A stretch of 64,000 nt of DNA from Sphaerospermopsis kisseleviana NIES-73. GTDB lineage: Bacteria > Cyanobacteriota > Cyanobacteriia > Cyanobacteriales > Nostocaceae. Location of the stretch: NCBI RefSeq assembly GCF_002368075.1, contig NZ_AP018314.1, positions 1,646,925-1,710,924 on the forward strand. Direction: 5' to 3'. Below the pieces are notes generated by a model that saw only the letters and a list, made by a program, of their open reading frames with translations, was not told the DNA's origin and did not search any database. This document shows, piece by piece, positions 15,780 through 27,827 of the stretch (the stretch's first letter is position 1; every line of letters begins with the position of its first letter). The translations under genes and the position numbers were made by a program.

Positions 15780-17705
15780 ATGACGTTTCTAATTTGTGAT
15801 AGTACGAGTGAAAGAATTACTTTGTTAAATGAAATAGCTGCTAGTGGAGAAGCTAAAGTTTGGCGAACTAATCATCATGGTTATTTAGCTAAAATTTACC
15901 ATTCACCAACACATGAAAGAATGGAAAAATTAGCGGCAATGATAGCGCACGCACCAAAAGAGCCAAATTCCCATCTTAATCATATTTCTTTTGCTTGGCC
16001 TAATTCATCATTAAAAGATGATAAAGGTGATTATGTAGGTTTTTTAATGCCAGAAGTTAAAGGTGGAAAAGAGCTTATTAATATTTATAACCCCCAGCTT
16101 CGTAAGAGCTTAAAGCTTGAGATTGATTGGCGTTTTCTACACACTACGGCTTTAAATATTGCTTCAATTATTGCAGCATTACATGAAGCTGGTTATGTAT
16201 TAGGTGATATTAAACCACAAAACATTTTAGTTAATAATCGTGCTTTACCTTCAATTATTGACACAGATTCTTTTCAGGTGAAAAATCCTAAAAATGGTAA
16301 AGTTTATCGTTGTTTAGTTGGTTCAGAAGGATATACACCACCGGAATTAATTGGTGAAGATTTTTCTAGGATTGAACAAACGGAAATACATGATAGATTT
16401 CGATTAGCAGTAATTATTTATCAATTGTTATTTGGTGGTAATAGTCCTTTTCAGGGAATATGGACAGGTGGGGGAGAAACTCCAGAAGTTAATGAACTTA
16501 TTAAGCATGGTATATGGTTGTATTCTCAAAATAGTTTGATTGAGCATGTAGAGAGAACAATTCCTATGATAATTGTTCATCCTGCAATTCGGGAATGTTT
16601 TCTCAGATGTTTTAATGATGGGTATAAAAATCCTCATTTACGTCCGACTGCTAAGGAGTGGTTAGAGGTTTTAAGAATAGGAAATGATAACTTAACTGTA
16701 TGTGATAGGGTAGATAGTCATTTTTATAGTAGAACTTATGGTAGTTGTTATTGGTGCGATCGCTCTACAAAGTTGGGTGTTGATATTTTTGCTGGTGTTG
16801 TTAAGGTAAAACCATCTCTTATTGTGGAATCACCCCTACAAACCCTCACTGGTCATTCTAACTTGGTTACGTCAGTAGCATACAGCCCTGATGGTAAAAC
16901 TCTGGCTAGTGGGGGTGACAAGACTATCAAACTGTGGGCTGTAAAAACGGGAAACCTCCTACAAACCTTCACTGGTCATTCTAACTTGGTTACGTCAGTA
17001 GCATACAGCCCTGATGGTCAAACTCTTGCTAGTGCAAGTAATGACAACACTATCAAACTGTGGGCTGTAAAAACGGGAAACCTCCTACACACCTTCACTG
17101 GTCATTCTTACTGGGTTGGGTCAGTAGCATACAGCCCTGATGGTCAAACTCTTGCTAGTGCAAGTAATGACAACACTATCAAACTGTGGGCTGTAAAAAC
17201 GGGAAACCTCCTACACACCTTCACTGGTCATTCTTACTGGGTTGGGTCAGTAGCATACAGCCCTGATGGTCAAACTCTTGCTAGTGCAAGTAATGACAAC
17301 ACTATCAAATTGTGGGATGTAAAAACGGGAAACCTCCTACACACCTTCGTTGGTCACTCTAACTCGGTTTGGTCAGTAGCATACAGCCCTGATGGTCAAA
17401 CCCTTGCTAGTGGAAGTCGTGACAACACTATCAAACTGTGGGAAGTAAAAACGGGAAACCTCCTACAAATCTTCACTGGTCATTTTCACTGGGTTACGTC
17501 AGTAGCATATAGCCCTGATGGTCAAACTCTTGCTAGTGCAAGTAATGACACGACTATTAAACTGTGGGAAGTAAAAACGGGAAACCTCCTACAAATCTTC
17601 ACTGGTCATTCTCACTGGGTTACGTCAGTAGCATATAGCCCTGATGGTCAAACTCTTGCTAGTGGGAGTGGTGACAAGACTATCAAGATTTGGCGGTTAA
17701 AGTAG
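15780..17705 (+). CDS. Ser/Thr kinase fused to one seven-bladed WD40 propeller, copy 2
   Basis: A 641-residue kinase. Residues 1-300 match the kinase of copy 1 (GEAKVWRT, LAKIYHS, VLGDIKPQNILV, DTDSF, YTPPEL), and the CxxC element YGSCYWC is retained. Seven WD40 repeats from about 353 to the end form one propeller; the first has lost two residues (GGDKTIKLW). The membrane segment and second propeller of copy 1 are absent. Blades 3 and 4 are almost identical over 126 bp, showing recent homogenisation. Blade variable positions (Tyr-Trp, Leu, His-Trp) differ from copy 1, so binding specificity may differ. Confidence 0.85.
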   Translation: MTFLICDSTSERITLLNEIAASGEAKVWRTNHHGYLAKIYHSPTHERMEKLAAMIAHAPKEPNSHLNHISFAWPNSSLKDDKGDYVGFLMPEVKGGKELINIYNPQLRKSLKLEIDWRFLHTTALNIASIIAALHEAGYVLGDIKPQNILVNNRALPSIIDTDSFQVKNPKNGKVYRCLVGSEGYTPPELIGEDFSRIEQTEIHDRFRLAVIIYQLLFGGNSPFQGIWTGGGETPEVNELIKHGIWLYSQNSLIEHVERTIPMIIVHPAIRECFLRCFNDGYKNPHLRPTAKEWLEVLRIGNDNLTVCDRVDSHFYSRTYGSCYWCDRSTKLGVDIFAGVVKVKPSLIVESPLQTLTGHSNLVTSVAYSPDGKTLASGGDKTIKLWAVKTGNLLQTFTGHSNLVTSVAYSPDGQTLASASNDNTIKLWAVKTGNLLHTFTGHSYWVGSVAYSPDGQTLASASNDNTIKLWAVKTGNLLHTFTGHSYWVGSVAYSPDGQTLASASNDNTIKLWDVKTGNLLHTFVGHSNSVWSVAYSPDGQTLASGSRDNTIKLWEVKTGNLLQIFTGHFHWVTSVAYSPDGQTLASASNDTTIKLWEVKTGNLLQIFTGHSHWVTSVAYSPDGQTLASGSGDKTIKIWRLK

Positions 17706-17739
17706 TCATTGATAGGATTTTATTAGCAATGATCTATTT

Positions 17740-17790
17740 TATCATCCTGTAAATCCTAAAATCCTGGACATCCTGATTCAGACAATTTTA
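17740..17790. repeat. Dispersed repeat, inverted orientation
   Basis: CATCCTGTAAATCC followed by ATCCTGGACATCCTGATTCAG lies between the kinase stop and the third barstar copy, in the same position as in the other two barstar loci. Confidence 0.7.
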
Positions 17791-17816
17791 CTAACATATT
17801 TCCTCACCATAAATCT

Positions 17817-18122
17817 ATGAATCATAAAGTTTTTTATCTTAACGGTAAAAAAATCAATAACAAACAAACATTTTTAAAACAAGCTGCTGAAGCAATAGAA
17901 TTTCCTGCATACTTCGTCCATAACTGGGATGCTTTTGATGAATGTATTACCGATTTAACATGGTGTCCGGCTCAAAGATATGTCATATCATAAGATCATG
18001 CTGATATCTTTGCTCAAGCTAAACCGACGCAATACCAAATAGCATTAGATATTTTAAATTCAGCCCAGGAATACTGGGAAGGTAATAATATTTTTTTCAA
18101 ATTTTTAACTATTAAAAAATAG
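17817..18122 (+). pseudogene. Barstar-like protein, copy 3, internal stop
   Basis: The frame from ATG 17817 aligns over 101 codons with the intact gene at 9950. Codon 59 is TAA in the context ATA TCA TAA GAT, identical to the copy at 8411. Further changes such as YFVHNWDAF in place of YFGNNWDAF alter the conserved inhibitor region. It is inactive unless the stop is suppressed. Confidence 0.8.
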
Positions 18123-18320
18123 CTTGTCTGAATCAGGATAACCAGGATTTGAGGATGTACAGGATTGTTATTTATAGATTATCTGTGAAGATTGAATAAT
18201 TATAAATTCTGATTCAGATAAAAGATATATTCCCTATCATTATCATTAACAAAAAACCATAAATAAATGGTCAAAAACATCCTGTTAATCCTTTAATCCT
18301 GGATATCCTGATTCAGACAT
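18123..18320. repeat. Dispersed repeats flanking the PIN toxin, copy 2
   Basis: A direct CTGAATCAGGATAACCAGG unit starts near 18127 and an inverted unit ending CTGATTCAG lies near 18279-18318. The layout mirrors 8719-8950 in copy 1. Confidence 0.7.
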
Positions 18321-18322
18321 TA

Positions 18323-18748
18323 TTAACTAATACTCCAATCTTCTAAATGCAAATTTGGCACTTTTTCAAAATCCTTCCAATTACGAGTAACTAAAATCCC
18401 ATCGACTGATAAAGTAATTGCAGCAATGCGTAAATCTTGAGTACCAACGCGGATTTTTTGCTTAACTAATTCAGTGTAAATATTACCCGCAGCTTCGGTA
18501 AATTGTAGGACATTTAGACTATTTATGTCTTCTAATGTATCCTCTAACCTAGCATAAGCTAAAACTAATTCATTTGCTGATTCGCACCTGTTAATAATAT
18601 TCAGTCTTCCCCGTAGTTGTTCTGTAGCGGTGATAATAGTTATGGCAATAACTTCAGGATTAAACATGGTTAATTGCTGTCTAATCAAAAAATTACCTCG
18701 TTGTAATAAAGATAGATGATCTGTATCTAATATTCTTAAATTATTCAC
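18323..18748 (-). CDS. PIN-domain (VapC-like) toxin, copy 2
   Basis: A 141-residue PIN toxin. It starts MNNLRILDTDHLSLLQRGN with the first acidic residue, has ITATEQLRGR in the middle, and ends with the same GTQDLRIAAITLS and LVTRNWKDFEKVP regions as copy 1. The central third is clearly diverged from the copy at 8957 while the ends are nearly identical, a mosaic pattern. Here toxin and antitoxin are separated by 14 bases rather than overlapping. The frame is intact and the catalytic acids are present. Confidence 0.85.
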   Translation of the reverse strand: MNNLRILDTDHLSLLQRGNFLIRQQLTMFNPEVIAITIITATEQLRGRLNIINRCESANELVLAYARLEDTLEDINSLNVLQFTEAAGNIYTELVKQKIRVGTQDLRIAAITLSVDGILVTRNWKDFEKVPNLHLEDWSIS

Positions 18749-18762
18749 TTCTTTATTAACCT

Positions 18763-19116
18763 TTATTCATTAATTGCATCTAATTCACGACGATATTCTT
18801 CTATATATTCCAACATTTGATCAAATTGCGGATCATCCTTATATTTACCCGCTATTTTCATCCAAGGATTTTCTGTTTTTGGTGCTGCAATTTCTAAAGT
18901 CACGATCTTAGCATTTCCTAAACGAGCTTGCAGAATTTTATCTAATGCTTCTATTGCTTCCGTTTCTGTATTTCCTACACCTTGACATTCTGGTAAACTC
19001 AATAATGTCGCTTTCACAGTTCCATCTGTTTGATTTTCTATCAATAGATCATAAGTTGATTTAGGTGCAATTTTCAGTGAAGATTGAGACGCAGATTGTT
19101 TAATGTCTAAAATCAT
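18763..19116 (-). CDS. Antitoxin partner of the PIN toxin, copy 2
   Basis: A 117-residue paralogue of 9376-9750. The HicB-like region (STYDLLIENQTDGTVKATLL) and the acidic helical end (EYIEEYRRELDAINE) are retained. It is shorter at the C-terminus and has a small insertion (QARLGNAKIVTLE) in the middle. Located just upstream of its toxin, it presumably forms a separate specificity pair. Confidence 0.75.
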   Translation of the reverse strand: MILDIKQSASQSSLKIAPKSTYDLLIENQTDGTVKATLLSLPECQGVGNTETEAIEALDKILQARLGNAKIVTLEIAAPKTENPWMKIAGKYKDDPQFDQMLEYIEEYRRELDAINE

Positions 19117-19422
19117 AATTCTGTCACCTTTTTCTTGGTAAGATAATTATAGCAGAGATTACATAATATATAGCAATAAATCATTTTTAGTTATAATTGG
19201 TGCTTTGATTTGATGATGATGACAAAATCACCATCCTGTAAATCCTTTAATCCTGGATATCCTGATTCAGACAAAATCATCATCCTGTAGTTTATGGATA
19301 TTTCAATATTTGTTGTTAAAATAGAGCAGTTTCCGTTATTATGACGTACAGATGTTAATGATAAAACTCTTGTAGTGCGGGCATACTTCAATAAGCTCAG
19401 TAAAAGTCTTGCCCGCTAATAG
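19117..19422. other. Gene-free stretch with dispersed repeats
   Basis: It contains inverted dispersed-repeat copies (CATCCTGTAAATCC then CTGATTCAG at about 19231-19270, and a partial one after it) and, near 19374-19415, a GTGCGGGCATACTTCAATAAG repeat tail. No convincing gene; a minus-strand frame here is repeat sequence. Confidence 0.55.
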
Positions 19423-19716
19423 TTTCTAAATGAAGAAACGAGTATAAATTTAGCTTTGTTATTTGCGACAGTTCAACCACTTTCTAAAACTGAAAGAATT
19501 GCTAATATTGCCCAAGGAATAAAATCCATGAGTTATGAAGAATCCCATTATTGGTTTGCTAAGATTAGTCATGGGAAGCGTAGTCAGGCATTAAAAGCGA
19601 TTAGGATATTAAGCTGTTACACAGCTAAATTGTATAATCCTAATATTCTGAACTCTTGTTTAACAGGCAAGATGCCTGTTCCACTTATACAAATTAAATG
19701 CACAACAGCTTATTAG
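19423..19716 (+). pseudogene. C-terminal remnant of a conserved hypothetical protein
   Basis: The frame opens after a TAG at 19420 without an early start codon and reads LATVQPLSKTERIA-like sequence (LFATVQPLSKTERIANIAQG, then SYEESHYWFAKISHG). This looks like the C-terminal end of a larger cyanobacterial protein whose 5' part is missing. After about residue 65 the frame enters repeat sequence (the AACAGGCAAGATGCCTGTT palindrome). I assign no function. Confidence 0.4.
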
Positions 19717-19771
19717 GAGACTGAGGTTTGTTGACTGATGACTGTTGAGTTTGTTTTGAAAGGTAATAAAC

Positions 19772-20374
19772 ATGGCTTACAGTGATTTTAAATTAAGTGA
19801 AATTATCCAGAAATTTGGGTTGACACTAAATGAAGTATCAGCGTTATTTGCAGATACAATGGAAGAAGAACCCAGTGATTTACTAACAACAATTCTCAAA
19901 GAGAATGTTGATTTAGCTGTTTCCATTAACACTGAAAAAGCCCGTTCTGAAATGATAATTAGCCCGATTTTACTAGAATTAAGAAGAAAGTTAAATAATC
20001 AAATCAGTCTATTTTCAGGGGTAGATTTTAATGTTGATAATCAACAAGGTTTAAATGGTTTTTGTGATTTCCTAATTTCTCTTTCTAAAGAACAGCTTTT
20101 TGTTCGCGCACCTGTAATTATATTGGTAGAAACCAAAAATGAAAACTTGAAATCAGGTTTGGCTCAATGTATAGCAGAAATGATTGCGGCTCAGTTATTT
20201 AATGAGAAAAACGAAAATAATATTAGGACTATTTATGGTGCTGTAACTATTGGTACTATTTGGCAATTTTTGAAGTTAGAAGATAAACTTGTTTCCATTG
20301 ATTTAAGTGAATATTATATCAAGGATGTGAAAAAGATTTTAGGAATTTTAATCAGTGCAATTAAGCAGGAATAA
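19772..20374 (+). CDS. Conserved cyanobacterial protein, possible PD-(D/E)XK fold
   Basis: A 200-residue soluble protein. Residues 95-145 read FCDFLISLS then VIILVETKNENLKSGLAQCI, in which Asp99, Glu120 and Lys122 are spaced like the PD-(D/E)XK nuclease core, and the next helix (AEMIAAQLFNEKN) fits that fold. Family members are common in cyanobacteria with no defined role. A GAAAGG precedes ATG 19772. It may be an orphan nuclease-like protein; catalytic activity is inferred only from the motif. Confidence 0.6.
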   Translation: MAYSDFKLSEIIQKFGLTLNEVSALFADTMEEEPSDLLTTILKENVDLAVSINTEKARSEMIISPILLELRRKLNNQISLFSGVDFNVDNQQGLNGFCDFLISLSKEQLFVRAPVIILVETKNENLKSGLAQCIAEMIAAQLFNEKNENNIRTIYGAVTIGTIWQFLKLEDKLVSIDLSEYYIKDVKKILGILISAIKQE

Positions 20375-24533
<4,159 letters not shown>

Positions 24534-24710
24534 CCCATTTCTGAAAGAAAATATTACAAAGTATTAAGAGCAGTAATAAATGCTCAACATAATGCCGGAG
24601 AATATTTTGCGGAAGGATAATTAAGTTTTTCAACTTATGTACTTTTGTTGAGTAAATGTGACTCACTTTGTACTAAGATGCAAAACAGTTATCAATCAAA
24701 TCAAAGTCTT

Positions 24711-24749
24711 ACCAGTTTAAAAACTGGTGTCATTAGTTTTGGAGGAATC
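24711..24749 (+). promoter_or_regulatory. Leader hairpin and ribosome binding site of apcA
   Basis: ACCAGTTT (24711-24718) pairs with AAACTGGT (24721-24728) in an 8-bp stem; GGAGGA (24741-24746) then lies eight bases before the apcA ATG. A strong Shine-Dalgarno site fits the very high expression of allophycocyanin. Confidence 0.6.
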
Positions 24750-24754
24750 CATTA

Positions 24755-25240
24755 ATGAGTATCGTCACGAAGTCCATCGTGAATGCTGATGCAGAAGCTC
24801 GCTACCTCAGCCCTGGTGAATTAGATCGCATTAAGAGCTTTGTTTCTGGTGGCGCACAACGTCTCCGCATCGCTCAAGTATTGACCGACAACCGCGAGCG
24901 CATCGTTAAGCAAGCTGGCGATCAATTGTTCCAAAAGCGTCCTGATGTTGTTTCTCCCGGTGGTAACGCTTACGGTAAAGAAATGACAGCTACCTGTCTT
25001 CGTGACTTAGACTACTACTTGCGTCTTGTAACCTACGGAATCGTTTCTGGCGATGTCACCCCCATCGAAGAAATCGGTATCGTTGGTGTACGTGAAATGT
25101 ACAAGTCCTTGGGTACTCCCATTGACGCTGTTGCTGGTGGCGTTGCTGCTATGAAAGCTGTTGCTTCTACCTTGTTGTCTGCTGAAGACACAGCTGAAGC
25201 TGGCGCTTACTTCGACTACGTTGTTGGTGCAATGTCATAG
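24755..25240 (+). CDS. apcA: Allophycocyanin alpha subunit
   Basis: A 161-residue phycobiliprotein subunit that pairs with ApcB to build the phycobilisome core trimers. Cys81 in [14 protein letters not shown] is the phycocyanobilin attachment site, and the N-terminal helices ([20 protein letters not shown]) are typical of ApcA. The length is exactly that of the family. It is followed by apcB after 68 bases and is expected to be co-transcribed at very high level. Codon choice is strongly biased (GGT, CGT, TAC), as expected of an abundant protein. Confidence 0.98.
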   Translation: MSIVTKSIVNADAEARYLSPGELDRIKSFVSGGAQRLRIAQVLTDNRERIVKQAGDQLFQKRPDVVSPGGNAYGKEMTATCLRDLDYYLRLVTYGIVSGDVTPIEEIGIVGVREMYKSLGTPIDAVAGGVAAMKAVASTLLSAEDTAEAGAYFDYVVGAMS

Positions 25241-25308
25241 GTTACAGCTAATTAACTGCTGAAACTGAAAACTGTTGCAATCAATCTGGAAATAAGGAAA
25301 TAACAACA

Positions 25309-25794
25309 ATGCAAGACGCAATTACCTCTGTAATTAATTCCTCTGACGTTCAAGGTAAATACCTTGATACCGCTGCTTTAGAAAAGCTCAAAGGTTACTT
25401 CGCTACTGGTGAACTGCGCGTTCGTGCAGCTACAACCATCAGTGCTAACGCTGCTGCGATCGTTAAAGAAGCTGTAGCTAAATCCTTGTTGTACTCTGAT
25501 ATCACCCGTCCCGGTGGTAATATGTACACCACTCGTCGTTACGCAGCTTGTATCCGTGACTTGGATTACTACTTGCGTTATTCTACCTACGCTATGTTGG
25601 CTGGAGATCCTTCCATCCTCGACGAGCGTGTATTAAACGGCTTGAAAGAAACCTACAACTCCTTGGGTGTACCCGTAGGCGCTACCGTTCAAGCTATCCA
25701 AGCTATGAAAGAAGTAACTGCAAGCTTGGTTGGTCCTGACGCTGGTAAAGAAATGGGCGTTTACTTTGACTATATCTCCTCTGGCTTGAGCTAG
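25309..25794 (+). CDS. apcB: Allophycocyanin beta subunit
   Basis: A 161-residue beta subunit of allophycocyanin. Cys81 ([14 protein letters not shown]) binds phycocyanobilin, and Asn71 in [10 protein letters not shown] is the conserved asparagine methylated in beta subunits. AAGGA upstream of the ATG serves as ribosome binding site. Together with ApcA it forms the (alpha-beta)3 trimers held by ApcE and ApcC. A large inverted repeat lies between it and apcC. Confidence 0.98.
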   Translation: MQDAITSVINSSDVQGKYLDTAALEKLKGYFATGELRVRAATTISANAAAIVKEAVAKSLLYSDITRPGGNMYTTRRYAACIRDLDYYLRYSTYAMLAGDPSILDERVLNGLKETYNSLGVPVGATVQAIQAMKEVTASLVGPDAGKEMGVYFDYISSGLS

Positions 25795-25846
25795 GAGTAA
25801 GTTTGCACTTACTGCACTTATAATTTAGGTGCGGCTTGATTAAGGT

Positions 25847-25931
25847 CTGGAAATCAACCATGAGTTCTAGGTCGTTCTATTGCTTACTAAACATGAGTAT
25901 TAGCGGTCTAGTGTTGATGTTTGATTTCCAG
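25847..25931 (+). promoter_or_regulatory. Long inverted repeat between apcB and apcC
   Basis: CTGGAAATCAA (25847-25857) is perfectly complementary to TTGATTTCCAG (25921-25931), with a 63-base interior. The 332-base apcB-apcC gap is unusually long for this operon. The hairpin may end or process most transcripts after apcB, which would explain the lower stoichiometry of ApcC. An ATG/TCAGGAGTCAG repeat tract (25948-25982) follows. Confidence 0.55.
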
Positions 25932-26126
25932 GCTTTGAAATGTAAGGAGTAAGGAGTCAGGAGTCAGAAGTCAGGAGTCAGAATAATATTGATTTTTGGC
26001 TTGGTAAATTGAGATTTGACCGATGACAGCTAAATCATTTAAATCCTTACAGATAAATTAAAGATTTGTACTCAAGATTTTTGAGATAAAAAAGTTTTTC
26101 CAAACAAACACGGAGTTTAGAAAAAA

Positions 26127-26333
26127 ATGGCTCGTTTATTTAAAGTAACTGCTTGTGTTCCTAGCTTAACTCGCACTCGCACCCAACGCGAATTACAAAA
26201 TACTTACTTCACTAAGTTAGTTCCTTATGAAAACTGGTTCCGTGAACAACAACGGATTCAAAAAATGGGCGGTAAGATTGTTAAAGTGGAATTAGCAACT
26301 GGTAAGCAAGGTACAAATACTGGTTTGGCTTAA
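26127..26333 (+). CDS. apcC: Phycobilisome small core linker ApcC (L-C 7.8)
   Basis: A 68-residue small linker that binds allophycocyanin trimers at the ends of the core cylinders. The sequence MARLFKVTACVPSLTRTRTQ and the ELQNTYFTKLVPYENWF helix are diagnostic. It is the last gene of the apc cluster, with an intrinsic terminator 41 bases after the stop. Confidence 0.97.
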   Translation: MARLFKVTACVPSLTRTRTQRELQNTYFTKLVPYENWFREQQRIQKMGGKIVKVELATGKQGTNTGLA

Positions 26334-26373
26334 TTTCTATACATACATCAGAGATTATTTTGGTAGATTTTTT

Positions 26374-26400
26374 AGGGGTCAGTGATGACCTCTTTTTTTT
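26374..26400 (+). terminator. Intrinsic terminator of the apc operon
   Basis: AGGGGTCA (26374-26381) pairs with TGACCTCT (26386-26393) around a GTGA loop, with one G-U pair, and runs straight into eight T residues. It is a textbook rho-independent terminator. Confidence 0.9.
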
Positions 26401-26429
26401 ATTGATAGCAGGGAATAGGGATGTCTGAT

Positions 26430-26488
26430 AGCGTAGCGTGGCGTAGCCATATCAGGATGTCCAGGATTAAAGGATGAACAGGATGAAA
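26430..26488. repeat. Dispersed repeat copy after the apc operon
   Basis: GCGTAGCGTGGCGTAGCC (about 26430-26448) is followed by ATCAGGATGTCCAGGATTAA and AGGATGAACAGGATG. This is the last clear copy of the CTGAATCAGGAT family in the window and sits just before a second toxin-antitoxin zone. Confidence 0.65.
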
Positions 26489-26492
26489 ATTT

Positions 26493-26737
26493 ATGAGAAC
26501 TATTGAGCTTTCCCAAGCTACATTAACAATATCCGAATTATTAGAATTAGCGGAAAATGATACTGTAATTATTAAGAAAGCTGATGGGAGTTTGTTTTGT
26601 GTGTGGTTGATGATTTTGCTGCTGAAGTTCAAGCACTGCAAGAAAATCAGGAATTTATGGACTTTTTAGCCCGACGTTCTCAATCTGATAAACGAGTATC
26701 TTTAGAGGAAGCGCGTAAACGTTTGGGTATTTGGTAA
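26493..26737 (+). pseudogene. Phd-like antitoxin, frameshifted in a GT repeat
   Basis: ATG 26493 starts MRTIELSQATLTISELLEL, then IIKKADGSLFCV. After the run TGTGTGTGG (about 26599) the frame leaves; two bases away it continues with VDDFAAEVQALQENQEF and ends EEARKRLGIW at the TAA 26735-26737. Removing one GT restores an 80-residue antitoxin-like protein. The 245-base span agrees with a two-base gain. No toxin follows; the neighbouring HicAB pair is convergent. It is a pseudogene or, less likely, a phase-variable gene. Confidence 0.7.
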
Positions 26738-26959
26738 TTAAGATGCAATTTGCAATATGTTGGGTTCAGGGATAGATTCACCTTCTGCTTCCCAAGCTTC
26801 TAGGTACATTTCAATTACTTCTTCTCCATTTTTAATTGCTTCTTCACGAGTTTTTCCGTGAGTACAAGGCATGATTACAAGATGACTAAATTCGGGAATT
26901 GTAACTAGGAAAAGTTGGTCTTCCTCTGACCATTGAATAATCATACTGTATTGACTCAT
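26738..26959 (-). CDS. hicB: HicB-like antitoxin
   Basis: A 73-residue HicB-fold protein: SMIIQWSEEDQLFLVTIPEF, then the THGKTREEAIKNGEEVIEMYL helix. It would neutralise the HicA RNA-binding toxin encoded just upstream. The stop of hicA and its ATG share one base (TAATG). It lacks a C-terminal DNA-binding domain, so autoregulation, if any, depends on the complex. Its stop lies next to the frameshifted antitoxin, which is convergent. Confidence 0.85.
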   Translation of the reverse strand: MSQYSMIIQWSEEDQLFLVTIPEFSHLVIMPCTHGKTREEAIKNGEEVIEMYLEAWEAEGESIPEPNILQIAS

Positions 26960-27180
26960 TAATTTTGCTCCTCTCCTAATTCTTCCAGTTCAGTTAATAA
27001 TTTTGCTAATTGCTTTTCTAGATAAAGTGGAACATCATCTCCATCTTTACCTGGAATTGTTAATGTTTTCCTCAGTAAAGGATGTTTCCATCTTTCATGA
27101 CTGCCTTTCCCACGCTTTGGTAGATACACAAACCCTTTACGTGCAATCTCGGCTTTTAACTCCCGAATTTTTCTGGGCAT
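26959..27180 (-). CDS. hicA: HicA-like toxin
   Basis: A 73-residue HicA-type double-stranded-RNA-binding-fold toxin. The hallmark histidine segment KGSHERWKHP is present, followed by LTIPGKDGDDVP in the place of the usual VPxH motif, and a longer C-terminal helix. Toxin first, antitoxin second is the normal hicAB order. It should cleave mRNA through the single histidine. No disruption is visible. Confidence 0.85.
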   Translation of the reverse strand: MPRKIRELKAEIARKGFVYLPKRGKGSHERWKHPLLRKTLTIPGKDGDDVPLYLEKQLAKLLTELEELGEEQN

Positions 27181-27215
27181 TTATTCTAGATATTTATTTA
27201 TTCTTGGTCTTAACT

Positions 27216-27521
27216 TTAATAAGCTAACATCATTTCGGCAATATCTACCTCAGAAAATCTCATTAATTTTCCCACTTGTTTAATGTACATTTTTTCCGTT
27301 ATGTGAAAATCTCCATCACGCTTTGCAAGTGCGATCAAATCAATTAATAAACCTAAAGCATCATCGGGATATTTAGCTATTATTGAATAATCTACCTCTA
27401 TTCTCTGAGCAGATAATAAATTTTTGATTTCCTGAATTTCTGCCGATGTTAAATTAGCATTGGTAATAATTGTCTTGAGATATTCTTTTTCTTCAGGTTC
27501 AATACTACCATCAACTTTCAT
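27216..27521 (-). CDS. TerB-like protein, start uncertain
   Basis: A 101-residue helical protein resembling the TerB/DjlA-N fold: DGSIEPEEKEYLKTII in the first helix pair and IALAKRDGDFHITEKMYIKQV in the second, each with the acidic DG-D/E turn typical of TerB. The frame stays open upstream to about 27598 and reads ERLELLKIKTLINLMKVDG, which looks like the missing first helix, yet it has no ATG, GTG or TTG before 27521. Either the start is non-canonical or the gene is 5'-truncated. TerB proteins belong to the same stress network as TerY and TerB_C. Confidence 0.65.
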   Translation of the reverse strand: MKVDGSIEPEEKEYLKTIITNANLTSAEIQEIKNLLSAQRIEVDYSIIAKYPDDALGLLIDLIALAKRDGDFHITEKMYIKQVGKLMRFSEVDIAEMMLAY

Positions 27522-27827
27522 TAAATTAATCAGGGTTTTAATCTTTAATAATTCTAGTCTTTCTCCTGTTGTAGTATTTACTTTTAGGTCAAAAACTGAT
27601 TACAGATATAACCGATATATTGAATACAACCTTTTCCCGGTTGTATCTTACATATTTATTTCTTCAGTACAATTTTACAGTATAATTTTACAGTATAATT
27701 TTATTCAGCGTCAATATTTAATGGTAGCAAATTTACAAAAGTTTAGGTATTAGATTAAGTATCAATGATGAGCTATACCTGCACTCATGATAGACTAAAG
27801 TAAAACAAGCTAAAAATTATCTCAACT
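27522..27827. other. Gene-free stretch upstream of DUF433 gene
   Basis: Apart from the open upstream part of the TerB-like frame, it holds tandem ATTTTACAGTATA copies near 27669-27700 and an AT-rich region. I see no further gene. Confidence 0.5.
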
